Below are positions 32,820 through 41,604 of a DNA stretch of 64,000 nucleotides, piece by piece. The notes beneath the pieces are model-generated. The model was not told the DNA's origin. It did no database searches and saw only the letters and a list, made by a program, of their open reading frames with translations. Both the position numbers and the translations under genes were made by a program. Position 1 is the stretch's first letter. Every line of letters begins with the position of its first letter. The stretch is from assembly GCF_009687865.1 (NCBI RefSeq), contig NZ_BLAE01000015.1, forward strand, positions 124,001 to 188,000, in the 5' to 3' direction. Source of the DNA: Acrocarpospora macrocephala. GTDB lineage: Bacteria; Actinomycetota; Actinomycetes; Streptosporangiales; Streptosporangiaceae.

Positions 32820-33989
32820 GTGTTCGCGTACGCGATCCGCGCCATCGGCTCGTGGCCGGGCTGGTGGCGGGCCCAGCACCTGGCGGTGCGGGACGGCCTG
32901 CTCGCGGTGGCGGTCACCCTGCTGGCGTACGTGCCGACGATGTCGGCCATGTCTGCCCAGATCGGCGACCTGCCCCGACGCCCGCCGGACGCGCTGGCGG
33001 TATTGCTGGCCCTGGCCCAGTCCGTGCCGCTGGTCATCCGCAGCCGCCATCCTGCGGCCTGCGTGGCAGTCGTCGGCTCCGCCTTCGCGGTGCACCAAGC
33101 ACTGGCGTATCCGCCGACGTTCGCCAGCATCGGGCTCTACCTGTCCCTGTACGCCGCCGGAGCCCACCAAGCCAGGTTCCGGTACGGCCTGGTCGCCGCC
33201 GCGACCGTGGGTTACACCGCGCTGGCGGTCCACCTGCACAATCTGGGATCCCCGAACCAGGTGCAGGATTTCCTCGCGTTCTCTCTGGCGCTGGCGGTGA
33301 TGTGGATGGCTGGTGCCGGGGTGCGCCGGTGGCGGGCGGAGGAGGCCGAACGGCGGCGGCTCAGCGCGCACGTGGCCGCCACCGCCGAACGGGCGCGTAT
33401 CGCCCGCGAACTCCACGATGTGGTCACCCATCACGTGACCGCCATGGTCGTGCAGGCCGACGCCGCGCAGTTCCTGGTCGGCAGCGCGCCCGCCCGCGCC
33501 GGGGATGGGCTGGCCGCCATCAGCGACACGGGCCGCCGGGCCCTGACGGAATTGCGGCACCTGCTCGGCGTACTGGAGGCGACCGGTGACCAGCCCGCCG
33601 CGGACCGCGCACCGACCCTGGGCAAGGTCGGCGACCTGGTCGAACGGGCCCGATTATCCGGCCAGCCCGTGCATCTGACCGAGCTGGGTGACCAGCTGCC
33701 CCGGGCCGTGGACGTGGAACTGGCCGCCTATCGGGTAGTTCAGGAGGCGCTCACCAACGCGGTCAAACACGCGGCGGGTCAGCCCACGGCGGTCACGGTT
33801 CACCACCACGAGGACCGCATCGAGATCGAAGTGACCACCGGCGGTCCTGCCACCGTGTCGGCTGGCGGGCGCGGTCTCTCCGGGCTGGGTGAACGACTGC
33901 GCCTGCTCGGCGGCGAACTGTCCGCCGCCGCGGGCCCCAGCGGAGGCTTCCGCGTCCACGCCCGCATCCCCGCCAGGAACGACCCGTGA
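32820..33989 (+). CDS. Two-component sensor histidine kinase, NarL/DesK type
   Basis: 389 residues from a GTG. The N-terminal half has about five membrane helices with no large extracellular domain. The dimerisation/phosphoacceptor helix reads ARIARELHDVVTHHV (His near residue 202), and the ATPase N-box is VQEALTNAVKHA, with the G-box GLSGLGERLRLLGG. It would phosphorylate the regulator encoded next. The short extracellular part suggests a membrane-state or intramembrane signal, in line with the CPBP partner. Confidence 0.92.
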   Translation: MFAYAIRAIGSWPGWWRAQHLAVRDGLLAVAVTLLAYVPTMSAMSAQIGDLPRRPPDALAVLLALAQSVPLVIRSRHPAACVAVVGSAFAVHQALAYPPTFASIGLYLSLYAAGAHQARFRYGLVAAATVGYTALAVHLHNLGSPNQVQDFLAFSLALAVMWMAGAGVRRWRAEEAERRRLSAHVAATAERARIARELHDVVTHHVTAMVVQADAAQFLVGSAPARAGDGLAAISDTGRRALTELRHLLGVLEATGDQPAADRAPTLGKVGDLVERARLSGQPVHLTELGDQLPRAVDVELAAYRVVQEALTNAVKHAAGQPTAVTVHHHEDRIEIEVTTGGPATVSAGGRGLSGLGERLRLLGGELSAAAGPSGGFRVHARIPARNDP

Positions 33990-34672
33990 CCGGCCCTCCG
34001 ATCCGCGTGCTCATCTGCGAAGACCAGGCTCTGGTACGCGCCGGTTACAACACGATCTTCTCCGCCCAGCCCGACATGGCCGTCGTCGGAGAGGCCGCCG
34101 ACGGCCGCGAAGCGGTGGCGGCCGCCCAGCGGCTCAACCCCGACGTGATCGTGATGGACATCCGCATGCCCATCATCGATGGCATCGAAGCCACCCGCCG
34201 GCTGGCGGGCCCCGGCCTCCTCTCCCCCGCCAAAGTGCTGGTCGTCACCACCTTCAACATCGACGAGTACGTCTACGAAGCCCTCAAGGCCGGGGCCAGC
34301 GGCTTCCTGCTCAAGGACGCGCCCCCCGCGGAACTCGTCAACGGCATACGGACCATCGCCCGCGGCGACTCACTGCTGGCCCCCGCCGTCACCCGCACCC
34401 TCATCGGCCACTTCGCCGAACGCCTGCGCCCCGCCGACACCGCCCGCCCGGCCCGCGAGGAGATCGTGCGCGCGCTGACCCACCGCGAACTGGAGGTACT
34501 CCGGCAGATCGCCGCCGGCCTGTCCAACGCGGAGATCGCCGCGACGTTGTTCATCGCCCCCGAGACCGTGAAAACCTACGTCTCACGAATCCTGGCCAAA
34601 CTCGACCTCCGCGACCGCGTCCAGGCGGTCGTCCTCGCGTACCGCGTGGGACTGGTGTCCGGTACGGGCTGA
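33986..34672 (+). CDS. NarL/LuxR-type response regulator
   Basis: 228 residues. The receiver domain has the acidic pair CEDQ and the phosphorylated Asp in VIVMDIRMP; Thr and Lys are in VVTTFN and GFLLKDAP. The C-terminal LuxR-type HTH is LTHRELEVLRQIAAGLSNAEIA with VKTYVSRILAKLDLRDR. The GTG overlaps the kinase stop as GTGA. It ends 11 bases from the convergent PKS gene. Confidence 0.93.
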   Translation: MTGPPIRVLICEDQALVRAGYNTIFSAQPDMAVVGEAADGREAVAAAQRLNPDVIVMDIRMPIIDGIEATRRLAGPGLLSPAKVLVVTTFNIDEYVYEALKAGASGFLLKDAPPAELVNGIRTIARGDSLLAPAVTRTLIGHFAERLRPADTARPAREEIVRALTHRELEVLRQIAAGLSNAEIAATLFIAPETVKTYVSRILAKLDLRDRVQAVVLAYRVGLVSGTG

Positions 34673-34683
34673 ATCGCCCGGCC

Positions 34684-37600
34684 TCAACCCCCGATCGCAG
34701 GCACGCTCTCGAGAACGACCTCCGCTTCGGCGACCGGTCGCACTGTCACGAGAAGATCCACCAAGTGACCCGCGATCGCGGAAATGGTGGGCTGCTGCCA
34801 CAGCAAGGTCGCGGGGAGGCGGCAGCCGAAGCGCTTCTCCAGACGCCGCCTGACCATGACGGTCATCACCGAATCCAGCCCCTGTTCCACGAGGGGACGC
34901 CGGAGCGCCAGGTCCGCCGGGGCGAGCCTCATCACGGCCGCGATCTCCGCGCGGACCTCGATCAGGACGAACTCGCGCAGCTCCTCCGGCGGCAGACCGG
35001 CGTACGACTCCGCGGGCTCCCGGAGCTCCTCCTCAGCCGCCGCGGGCGCGTCGATCACCGGATAGCGGAGTCCGGACAGGTGTCCCACCACACGGCCGTC
35101 GGCGTCGGCCAGGAGCGCCCGTACCGTGTCGTCGCCTGCCGGGTCGACGGCCGCCTCGATGATCACCGTCTCCGGCGGCGGGCCGGTCAGCGCCACCTCG
35201 TCGATGTGCACGACCATGCGCAGCACCGGATCGCCGGCGAACACGCAGGGAGCCACGGACATCACCGCGTCCAGCGCCGGTGCCCAGGTCGGAGGTGTCT
35301 CGACAGACTGCCCGGTGCGGACCGTGGCGCGCAGCACTCCGTCTCCGCTCAGCAGCGTCTCGATCGTCCAGTCGAAGCCCGTCGTGGGGACGCCGACGGC
35401 GGCCAGCCGCCGGTGCACGAATCCGGTGTCGATCGGGGTAAGACCGGTCGCGTCCGGCAGCACGTCGGGCAGCACCTGGCCCGGAGCGCCGGGAGCCGGC
35501 ACGGACGCGGTGACGTGGATCAGCCAGGCGGGTTCCGGCTCGCCGAGGCCGGCCGGCGTACGCGCCGCGAGCCGTATCCCGGGAGGCTCGTGGACGACCT
35601 GGATCTGCCTGCGTGCCGCGGTCATCAGCGGATGCGTCATCTCCACATCGGTGAGGATGCCGTCCTTGTCCGCGACCGCGTGCAGGAACGTGTTGACCAG
35701 CACGGCGGCGGGCACGATCTCGACCCCGCCGACGGCGTGGCTGCCCGGGTAGGGCCGGTTGGCGTCCTCCAGGCTGGTCCGCCACACCCGTGCCCGGCTG
35801 CCCGCGAGGCTCGTCCCGGCTCCGAGCAGGGTGGCGGAGTGCACGTCGTGCCCTCGGTTCTCGTCGCCGCTGGAGGAGTCACGCCAGTGGCGGCGGCGCT
35901 GCCAGGCGTACGGCGGCAGGGCGGCCAGGTCGCCGTCCGGCTGCAGACGGTTCCAGTCCACATCGACGCCGTGGCAGTGCGCCGTGCCCACTGCGGCGAG
36001 GAAGGTCGATCGCTCCGGCTGGTTCCGGCGCAGCGACGTGCCCACGAACACGTCCTCGAACCCGGTCTCCCCGAGCGTCTCGGTGATGGAGTGCGCGACC
36101 ACGGGGTGCGGGGAGATCTCCAGGAACGCGCGGTAGCCGTCCTGCGCGGCGGCCGTGGTCGCCGCGGCCAGCCGTACCGGGTCCCGGAGGTTCGCCGCCC
36201 AGTACTGGGAGTCGAGGACGGGCGTCGAGCGGGGGTCCGTCAGCACGGTCGTGTACATGGGAATGCGGGGCGCGCCGAACGAGAGATCGGCGGTGGCCGC
36301 CGCCAGCTCGACGGCCAGCGGCTCCATGTGCGGGCTGTGGAAGGCGACGTCCGACGCCACCCGGCGGACCACGATGCCCTCGGCCGGCCACTCGTTCAGC
36401 ACGTCCTCGACCGCGGCGACGTCGCCGGACAGCACGGTGGAGGCGGGCGCCGACGAGATCGCGGCCACCAGGTCGGTACGGCCCTCCAGCCGCTCGGCCG
36501 CCTCCTCGAACGGCAGTCCGACCATCACCATGGCCCCCTTGCCCTCGGCCTGGCGCAGCAGCCGGGACCGGCGGCAGATCAGGCGCGCGCCGTCGGAGAC
36601 GCTCATCGCGCCGGCCGTCACCGCCGCCGCGATCTCGCCGACGGAGTGACCGATGACGGCCTCCGGGACCACTCCGTACGCGCTCCAGAGCCTGGCGAGC
36701 CCGAGCTGCATCACGAAGATCATGGTTTGGACGCGGTCGATCCCGTCCAGCTCGCCCTCGGCCAGGACCTGCCGGGGAGAGAAGCCGATCTCCGCGGCGA
36801 AGATCGGCTCCACCTCGTCGACCAGGGCCGCGAACTCCGGCTCCGTGGCGAGCAGGTCCCGCCCCATCCCGCGCCACTGGCAGCCCTGCCCGGAGAACAC
36901 CCAGACCGGCCCGGGGCCCGGCACCGGCAGCACGTCCCCGGTGAGGACGGCCTCGGCCGGCAGGTCCGCCGCGAGCCTGCGCAGGTTGGCCGCCAACTCG
37001 TCCCGGTCCGCCCCGATCACGACGGCTCGACGGGCCAGATGCGAGCGCCGGAGCGCCAGCGTGTGCCCCACCGAAGCCAGGTCGAGCCCCCCTTCGAGCC
37101 GGTCGGCAAGCGTGCCCGCGTACTGCCGCAGCGCCGTTTCCGACGCGGCCGACAGCGGGAACAGGCGCTGCCCCGTCCCCTCGCCCCGGGGCGCCTCCGG
37201 AGCCGGCGGCGCCTGTTCGAGCAGGATGTGCGCGACGGTGCCGCCGTACCCGAAGCTGGAGACGCCCGCCCGGCTGGGGTGGCCGCGATCCGGCCAGGCC
37301 GATCGTTCGGTCACCACGCGAAGCCCGGAGGTCTCCCACGAGATGGCCGGGTTCGGGGTGGTCAGCACGCTCGGGGGGATCTCACCGCGGCCGAGGGCGA
37401 GCACCGCCTTGATGACACCGGCGATGCCGGCGGCGCCTTCGAGGTGGCCGATATTGGACTTGACCGAGCCGATGAGGCATGGGTCGCCGGGGGGCCGTCC
37501 CGTGCCGTACACGGCGGACAGCGCGCCCGCCTCGAGCGGGTCGCCCAGCCGGGTCCCGGTCCCGTGCGCCTCGATGTAGTCGACCGTGGCCGGTGCGATG

Positions 37601-38514
37601 CCCGCCTGCCGGCACGCCCGGATCATCACGTGTTCCTGGGCCGCCCCGCACGGCGCCATGATGCCGTTGGTGTGCCCGTCCTGGTTCACGGCGCTGCCGA
37701 TGACGAGCGCGAGGATCCGATCACCGTCGCGGCGCGCGTCGGACAGCCGTTTGAGCACGATCACGCCGCAGCCCTCACCGCGTCCGTAGCCGTCGGCCGT
37801 GGCGTCGAACGACTTGGACCGCCCGTCGGGGGCCAGGGCTCCGGCGGCGCCGAGCGTGAGGGTCTCGCCCGGGGTCACCAGCAGGTTGACCCCGCCGGCG
37901 AGGGCGACGTCACTCTCGCCGAGCCGCAGGCTCTGCGCGGCCAGGTGGAGCGCGACCAGCGACGCCGAGCACGCGGTGTCCACCGCCATGCTGGGCCCGC
38001 GCAGGTCCAGGGAATAGGAGATGCGATTGGCGACGGCGCAGGTCGCGGCGCCGATCCCGGTCCACGCCTCGATCTGGGGCAGGTCCTCGAGCAGGCGGCG
38101 TCCGTAGTCGTCGGTGCAGACCCCGATGAACACCCCGGTGTCGGTGCCGGCCAGCTTGCGCGGCGGCAGGCCGGCGTGCTCCAGGGCCTCCCACGCGGTC
38201 TCCATCAGGACCCGCTGCTGCGGATCCATCAGCTCGGCCTCCCGGGGCGACAGGCCGAAGAACTCCGCGTCGAAGCCCTCGATGTCGCTCAGGAAGCTGC
38301 CGTTGCGTACGGCATGGCGCAGCGCGGCGGCGTATTCGGGACTCCGGTTCTCGTACGAGCGCCAGCGTTCTGCGGGCAGCGGCCGGGTCGTGTTCCGGCC
38401 GGCGCACAGCAGGTCCCAGAATCCCTCCGGTGTGTCGGCATCGCCGGGAAAGCGGCATCCGATCCCGACCACCGCCACCGGTTCCACCCGGACTCCGCTC
38501 GAACTGTCGACCAT
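34684..38514 (-). CDS. Iterative type I polyketide synthase, KS-AT-DH-ACP (orsellinic-acid-synthase type)
   Basis: 1276 residues from ATG 38514. Ketosynthase: residues ~10-430 with Cys182 in DTACSAS, and the histidines in HGTGT and NIGH. Acyltransferase: ~545-850 with GHSVGE and the substrate segment VAFHSPHM, which is malonyl-like. Dehydratase/hot-dog domain: ~890-1150 with HxxxGxxxxP present as HAVGGVEIVP. ACP: last ~75 residues with GLDSVM carrying the phosphopantetheine serine. No ketoreductase is present. This matches AviM/CalO5-type bacterial orsellinate synthases more than 6-methylsalicylate synthases, which keep a KR. The frame stays open for 275 codons upstream but overlaps the KASIII gene, so it was not used. 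Product: probably orsellinic acid or a related tetraketide, offloaded by the neighbouring KASIII-like enzymes. Confidence 0.9.
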   Translation of the reverse strand: MVDSSSGVRVEPVAVVGIGCRFPGDADTPEGFWDLLCAGRNTTRPLPAERWRSYENRSPEYAAALRHAVRNGSFLSDIEGFDAEFFGLSPREAELMDPQQRVLMETAWEALEHAGLPPRKLAGTDTGVFIGVCTDDYGRRLLEDLPQIEAWTGIGAATCAVANRISYSLDLRGPSMAVDTACSASLVALHLAAQSLRLGESDVALAGGVNLLVTPGETLTLGAAGALAPDGRSKSFDATADGYGRGEGCGVIVLKRLSDARRDGDRILALVIGSAVNQDGHTNGIMAPCGAAQEHVMIRACRQAGIAPATVDYIEAHGTGTRLGDPLEAGALSAVYGTGRPPGDPCLIGSVKSNIGHLEGAAGIAGVIKAVLALGRGEIPPSVLTTPNPAISWETSGLRVVTERSAWPDRGHPSRAGVSSFGYGGTVAHILLEQAPPAPEAPRGEGTGQRLFPLSAASETALRQYAGTLADRLEGGLDLASVGHTLALRRSHLARRAVVIGADRDELAANLRRLAADLPAEAVLTGDVLPVPGPGPVWVFSGQGCQWRGMGRDLLATEPEFAALVDEVEPIFAAEIGFSPRQVLAEGELDGIDRVQTMIFVMQLGLARLWSAYGVVPEAVIGHSVGEIAAAVTAGAMSVSDGARLICRRSRLLRQAEGKGAMVMVGLPFEEAAERLEGRTDLVAAISSAPASTVLSGDVAAVEDVLNEWPAEGIVVRRVASDVAFHSPHMEPLAVELAAATADLSFGAPRIPMYTTVLTDPRSTPVLDSQYWAANLRDPVRLAAATTAAAQDGYRAFLEISPHPVVAHSITETLGETGFEDVFVGTSLRRNQPERSTFLAAVGTAHCHGVDVDWNRLQPDGDLAALPPYAWQRRRHWRDSSSGDENRGHDVHSATLLGAGTSLAGSRARVWRTSLEDANRPYPGSHAVGGVEIVPAAVLVNTFLHAVADKDGILTDVEMTHPLMTAARRQIQVVHEPPGIRLAARTPAGLGEPEPAWLIHVTASVPAPGAPGQVLPDVLPDATGLTPIDTGFVHRRLAAVGVPTTGFDWTIETLLSGDGVLRATVRTGQSVETPPTWAPALDAVMSVAPCVFAGDPVLRMVVHIDEVALTGPPPETVIIEAAVDPAGDDTVRALLADADGRVVGHLSGLRYPVIDAPAAAEEELREPAESYAGLPPEELREFVLIEVRAEIAAVMRLAPADLALRRPLVEQGLDSVMTVMVRRRLEKRFGCRLPATLLWQQPTISAIAGHLVDLLVTVRPVAEAEVVLESVPAIGG

Positions 38515-38543
38515 CGCGTTCGTTTCCTTTCGGTGACGACGTT

Positions 38544-39584
38544 TCAGGACCATGCAGGCGTATCGAGAATCTTGATCACGGCGCTGGAGACGGTGACGCC
38601 CGGGCCGGTGCCGAGCATCAGCAGGTGGTCGCCGGGGCCCAGTTGCCCGGTCAGTAGGAGCCGGTCGAGGGCAAGGACCTGGTCGCTGGCCCCGCAGTGG
38701 CCGATGGTGCGGCCGTAGTCCCAGGTCGATCGGGACATCGGCAGGTCGAGCGCGGCCATGCAGCGCTGTTCGACGATCTCTTCGGAGTAGTTCATGAAGG
38801 CCACCCGGGCGAGATCGCGGGCCTCGATGCCGCTCTCGGCCAGCGCGCGCTCGACGACCTCCATGAGTGCCCGCTGGATCTTGAACAGGGCCGCCGTGCC
38901 CTCGCCCCGGGGCATGACCTGCTGCCGGAACTGCTCGTTCCTGGCCCCGAAGCTCATCCGGCGGCCGACGGTGACGCCGGGAGGGAACAGGGGTTCGGTG
39001 CCCCGGTGCAGTTCCTCGGCCTCGGTCACGGTCACGGTACAGACCGACATCAGGCGCGCGAAACCCGCCTCCTTCGTGAGCACGAGCGCGCTGGCGGCGT
39101 CCCCGCCGATGTAGCCGGGACCCATCCGCCACCGATCCATCAACGGGGTGCCGTAATTGTCGGCGGCGACCAGCAAGGCGGCCTGCCGGGCGGGAGCGGC
39201 GTCCAGGTAGCTCGCCGCGAGTTCCAAGGCGATGAACATCCCGTTGCAGCCCTGCCGGATCTCGGTGGCCAGGACATCCCCGCCGACCAGATGGCGCTGC
39301 AGGTAGGAATGCGGCGGCCAGCCGTCCGGACCTTGGTGCCACGTCGAGGCGTAAAGCAGGAGATCCAGGTCGGCCGGTGCCCGCCCGCTGCGCTTGAGCG
39401 CGCTCTGCGCCGCGTGCAGTGCCATCTCCGGAGCCGGTAGGTCACCGGCCACCGCCGCCCCGGCCAGGTTGTGCAGTTCGACCTCTTCGGCCGGATACCA
39501 GCCTTTGGCGACGGCCTTCTCGACGCTGATCGTCCGGGGGAGGAAGGCTCCCACTCCGCTGATGTACGTGTCCGCCCACTGCAT
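38544..39584 (-). CDS. KASIII-like acyltransferase (ChlB3/CerJ type)
   Basis: 346 residues. The thiolase fold and active Cys113 (IRQGCNG) are conserved, but the HQAN motif of FabH is replaced by FMNYSEE and the GNTSA motif by GHCGASDQ (His296, Asp301). This rearranged triad is typical of KASIII relatives that transfer acyl groups to a hydroxyl or ACP instead of condensing with malonyl-ACP. It lies between the PKS and the free ACP genes, so it probably moves the aromatic acyl chain from one carrier to the other. GAGGG lies 7 bases before the ATG. Confidence 0.85.
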   Translation of the reverse strand: MQWADTYISGVGAFLPRTISVEKAVAKGWYPAEEVELHNLAGAAVAGDLPAPEMALHAAQSALKRSGRAPADLDLLLYASTWHQGPDGWPPHSYLQRHLVGGDVLATEIRQGCNGMFIALELAASYLDAAPARQAALLVAADNYGTPLMDRWRMGPGYIGGDAASALVLTKEAGFARLMSVCTVTVTEAEELHRGTEPLFPPGVTVGRRMSFGARNEQFRQQVMPRGEGTAALFKIQRALMEVVERALAESGIEARDLARVAFMNYSEEIVEQRCMAALDLPMSRSTWDYGRTIGHCGASDQVLALDRLLLTGQLGPGDHLLMLGTGPGVTVSSAVIKILDTPAWS

Positions 39585-39610
39585 GACTCTGCCCTCGCTC
39601 GATCGGACGG

Positions 39611-39877
39611 CTAAACGGATGGAGCCGGTTCGAGTTCTTTGATCACCGCGACGATGGTCGCCACGTCCGCGAAGTTCTCGGCATCGAGTTTCGCGGCGGG
39701 GATCGGGACGCCGATCTCCCGCCGGATGAAGTTCAGCAGGCGCGCCGTTCGCAAGGAGTCCAGAAGTCCCGACAGCAGGAGCGGGGTCGTCTCGTCGACC
39801 TCCATGTCGACATCGGCCGGGACCAGGTTCTGCTGGATGAAGGCGACCAGCCTGGAGGCGATCTCTTCGGTCGTCAT
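39611..39877 (-). CDS. Discrete acyl carrier protein
   Basis: 88 residues. The phosphopantetheine attachment serine lies in [15 protein letters not shown] near residue 44, and the four-helix pattern ([27 protein letters not shown]) is right for an ACP. The ATG overlaps the stop of the upstream KASIII gene as ATGA. In chlorothricin-type pathways such an ACP (ChlB2) carries the aromatic acyl group between two KASIII enzymes. Confidence 0.9.
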   Translation of the reverse strand: MTTEEIASRLVAFIQQNLVPADVDMEVDETTPLLLSGLLDSLRTARLLNFIRREIGVPIPAAKLDAENFADVATIVAVIKELEPAPSV

Positions 39878-40941
39878 GCCGCGTGCCCTCTCGTGCCGGC
39901 GGGCCGTGTCGCGGGAGCGGTCGCGAGGACCCTGAACGCGGCCGCGGCGACCGACGTGCCGGAACCGAACCCCACCATGAGCAGGTGATCGCCGGGTACG
40001 AGCCCACCGGTCGCGACCAGATGCTCGAAGGCGATGAACTGATCGACCGCGCCGCAATGGCCGACGCGCCGGCCGTAGTCCCAGGTCGTCTGCTCGAGTT
40101 CGATGCCCAGCCAGGACATCTGCCCGTCCAGGTCTTCGCGGCGGCCGTGCGGGAACGCCACCCGAGTGATGTCGGCCAGTCCGATCCCGGCCTCTTCCAG
40201 GGTCCGTTCCACCTGCTGCATCATCGTTTTCTGGATCTTCAGGTGTATTCCGGTTCCCTGCTTTTCGAGTAACCGCCGGCGGAATTCCTCGTGCCGGTCT
40301 CCGAAGCTCAGCCCCCTCCCGATGGTGGCGTCCGGGGGGAACAAGGGGTAGGCGCCGTCGTTGACCGCGTCGGCCTCCGGGATCGTTGTCGCGTTCACCG
40401 CGAGGAGCTCGGCCATGCCGTACTCCTTGCCGAGGATGAGCGCGCACGCGGCATCGCCTATCACCGCCCCGGGCGTCATCCGCCAGCGGTCCACCAGCGG
40501 GGTGCCGTGGTTGTCGGCGGAGACCACCAGCGCCGTCTCCCGGTCCGGGTCGGCTTGCAGATAACTCGCCGCCAGCTCGAGTGAGCTGATCATTCCGACG
40601 CAGCCGCTCCGGATCTCGTACGCCGGCACTCCCCCGCCGAGGAGATGCATCTGCAGGTAGTGCTGGGGCTGCCAGCCGTTCGGACCCTGATGCCAGACCG
40701 AAGGATAGAGCAGCAGATCGAGATTTCGCGGGGCGGATTCGCCCCAGCGGTCGTAGGCGTCCAGGACCGCGAGCCGGGCCATCTCGGGTGCGGGCATGTC
40801 GCCGGCGACCGCCGCGCCGATCTGCTGGAACCGCTCAACCTCCTCGGCCGGGTACCGGCCGTCCCGAGCCGCCTGCTCGACGCTCACGACGTCCGGCACG
40901 AAGACGCCGAGGCTCCTGACGAACATGTTGGATGTACGCAC
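39874..40941 (-). CDS. KASIII-like acyltransferase (ChlB6/AviN type)
   Basis: 355 residues, paralogous to the protein at 38544. Active Cys lies in [12 protein letters not shown], and GHCGAVDQ supplies the shifted His/Asp; HQAN is replaced by AFPHGRRE. The start is placed at the GTG 40941 because AGGGG precedes it and the N-terminal length then matches the paralogue; ATG 40926 is the alternative. First gene of the four-gene cassette. It may be the enzyme that delivers the acyl group to the final acceptor, but which of the two paralogues does so cannot be told from sequence. Confidence 0.84.
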   Translation of the reverse strand: MRTSNMFVRSLGVFVPDVVSVEQAARDGRYPAEEVERFQQIGAAVAGDMPAPEMARLAVLDAYDRWGESAPRNLDLLLYPSVWHQGPNGWQPQHYLQMHLLGGGVPAYEIRSGCVGMISSLELAASYLQADPDRETALVVSADNHGTPLVDRWRMTPGAVIGDAACALILGKEYGMAELLAVNATTIPEADAVNDGAYPLFPPDATIGRGLSFGDRHEEFRRRLLEKQGTGIHLKIQKTMMQQVERTLEEAGIGLADITRVAFPHGRREDLDGQMSWLGIELEQTTWDYGRRVGHCGAVDQFIAFEHLVATGGLVPGDHLLMVGFGSGTSVAAAAFRVLATAPATRPAGTRGHAA

Positions 40942-41255
40942 ACGTCCCCTAACTCGTCGACGATCGCCACACCTGTCGGCATGGCGAGGAAGGGGCACCG
41001 CCGAATCGACGGGGCACCAGGGAGAACGACGTCACCAGGACGCCGGCGGGGTTTTCCGGACAAGCCGCAACGACGGGGCCTTCCGGCAGCGGGTCAGGCG
41101 AACAAAGCGAACGGGCGCCGCCCGTATCGTGCGTTCACACAAAAGCACCCGCTACGTACAGTCTTTTCATTGTGAAACGAGGTGAAATCCCGGTACGGGA
41201 TGTTCGAATAGCTCGCAGCCGGCCGACGAAAAATATCGGAATACGGAGCCGGTGG
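40942..41255. promoter_or_regulatory. Upstream region of the polyketide cassette with inverted repeat
   Basis: This 314-bp gap must contain the cassette promoter. GTTCACACAA at 41133 and TTGTGAAAC ending at 41178 form a near-inverted repeat about 28 bases apart and could be an operator. The base composition is lower in GC than the flanking genes from about 41100 on. Confidence 0.4.
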
Positions 41256-41465
41256 TCAGGCGATGTTCAGCTGGTAGTTCCGCGATCCCTGCCGGCCGCC
41301 GAAGTGCCCTGAACCAATTGCCGTCACGAGTTCCTCTCCCTCATCGGCCGTCACGTAGGCAAGGATAGGACTGTAGATCGACTGACGCAATATGCACGTC
41401 CGAAATCTGAAAAACATCATTCCGTGATCGGAGTTCGGCGGAACGTGTTGAGCGATGAAATGCAC
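41256..41465 (-). CDS. Possible small hypothetical protein
   Basis: A 69-codon frame from a GTG, ending AIGSGHFGGRQGSRNYQLNIA. Codon third positions in the last ~35 codons are moderately GC-rich, but the earlier part (FFRFRTCILRQSIYSP) is not typical for this genome and the ribosome site is poor. No family is recognised. A shorter reading from a GTG with AGGGAGAGG upstream would give only 23 residues. Confidence 0.25.
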   Translation of the reverse strand: MHFIAQHVPPNSDHGMMFFRFRTCILRQSIYSPILAYVTADEGEELVTAIGSGHFGGRQGSRNYQLNIA

Positions 41466-41604
41466 TTCTCCGCTCCGGGCTCCGTGCGGTTCTGCGCATG
41501 AATGGTTCCGGAGTGTGTTTCCAAAATAACGCTCGGGAGAACAGCCGATCCGCTGCCGGTCCGTCCGTCGCACGGACCGGCAGCACGGACATATACGCGT
41601 CGTC

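Noticed and set aside
33889-38718. A 1609-codon open frame on the plus strand opposite the PKS
   Set aside because: It is the GC-rich antisense shadow of the PKS and regulator genes; its translation is Arg/Pro/Gly-rich with no domain, and the minus strand carries clear KS, AT, DH and ACP motifs.
38515-39342. N-terminal extension of the PKS by about 275 residues
   Set aside because: The extension overlaps the KASIII gene in another frame and has no homology; a good start with ribosome site lies at 38514.
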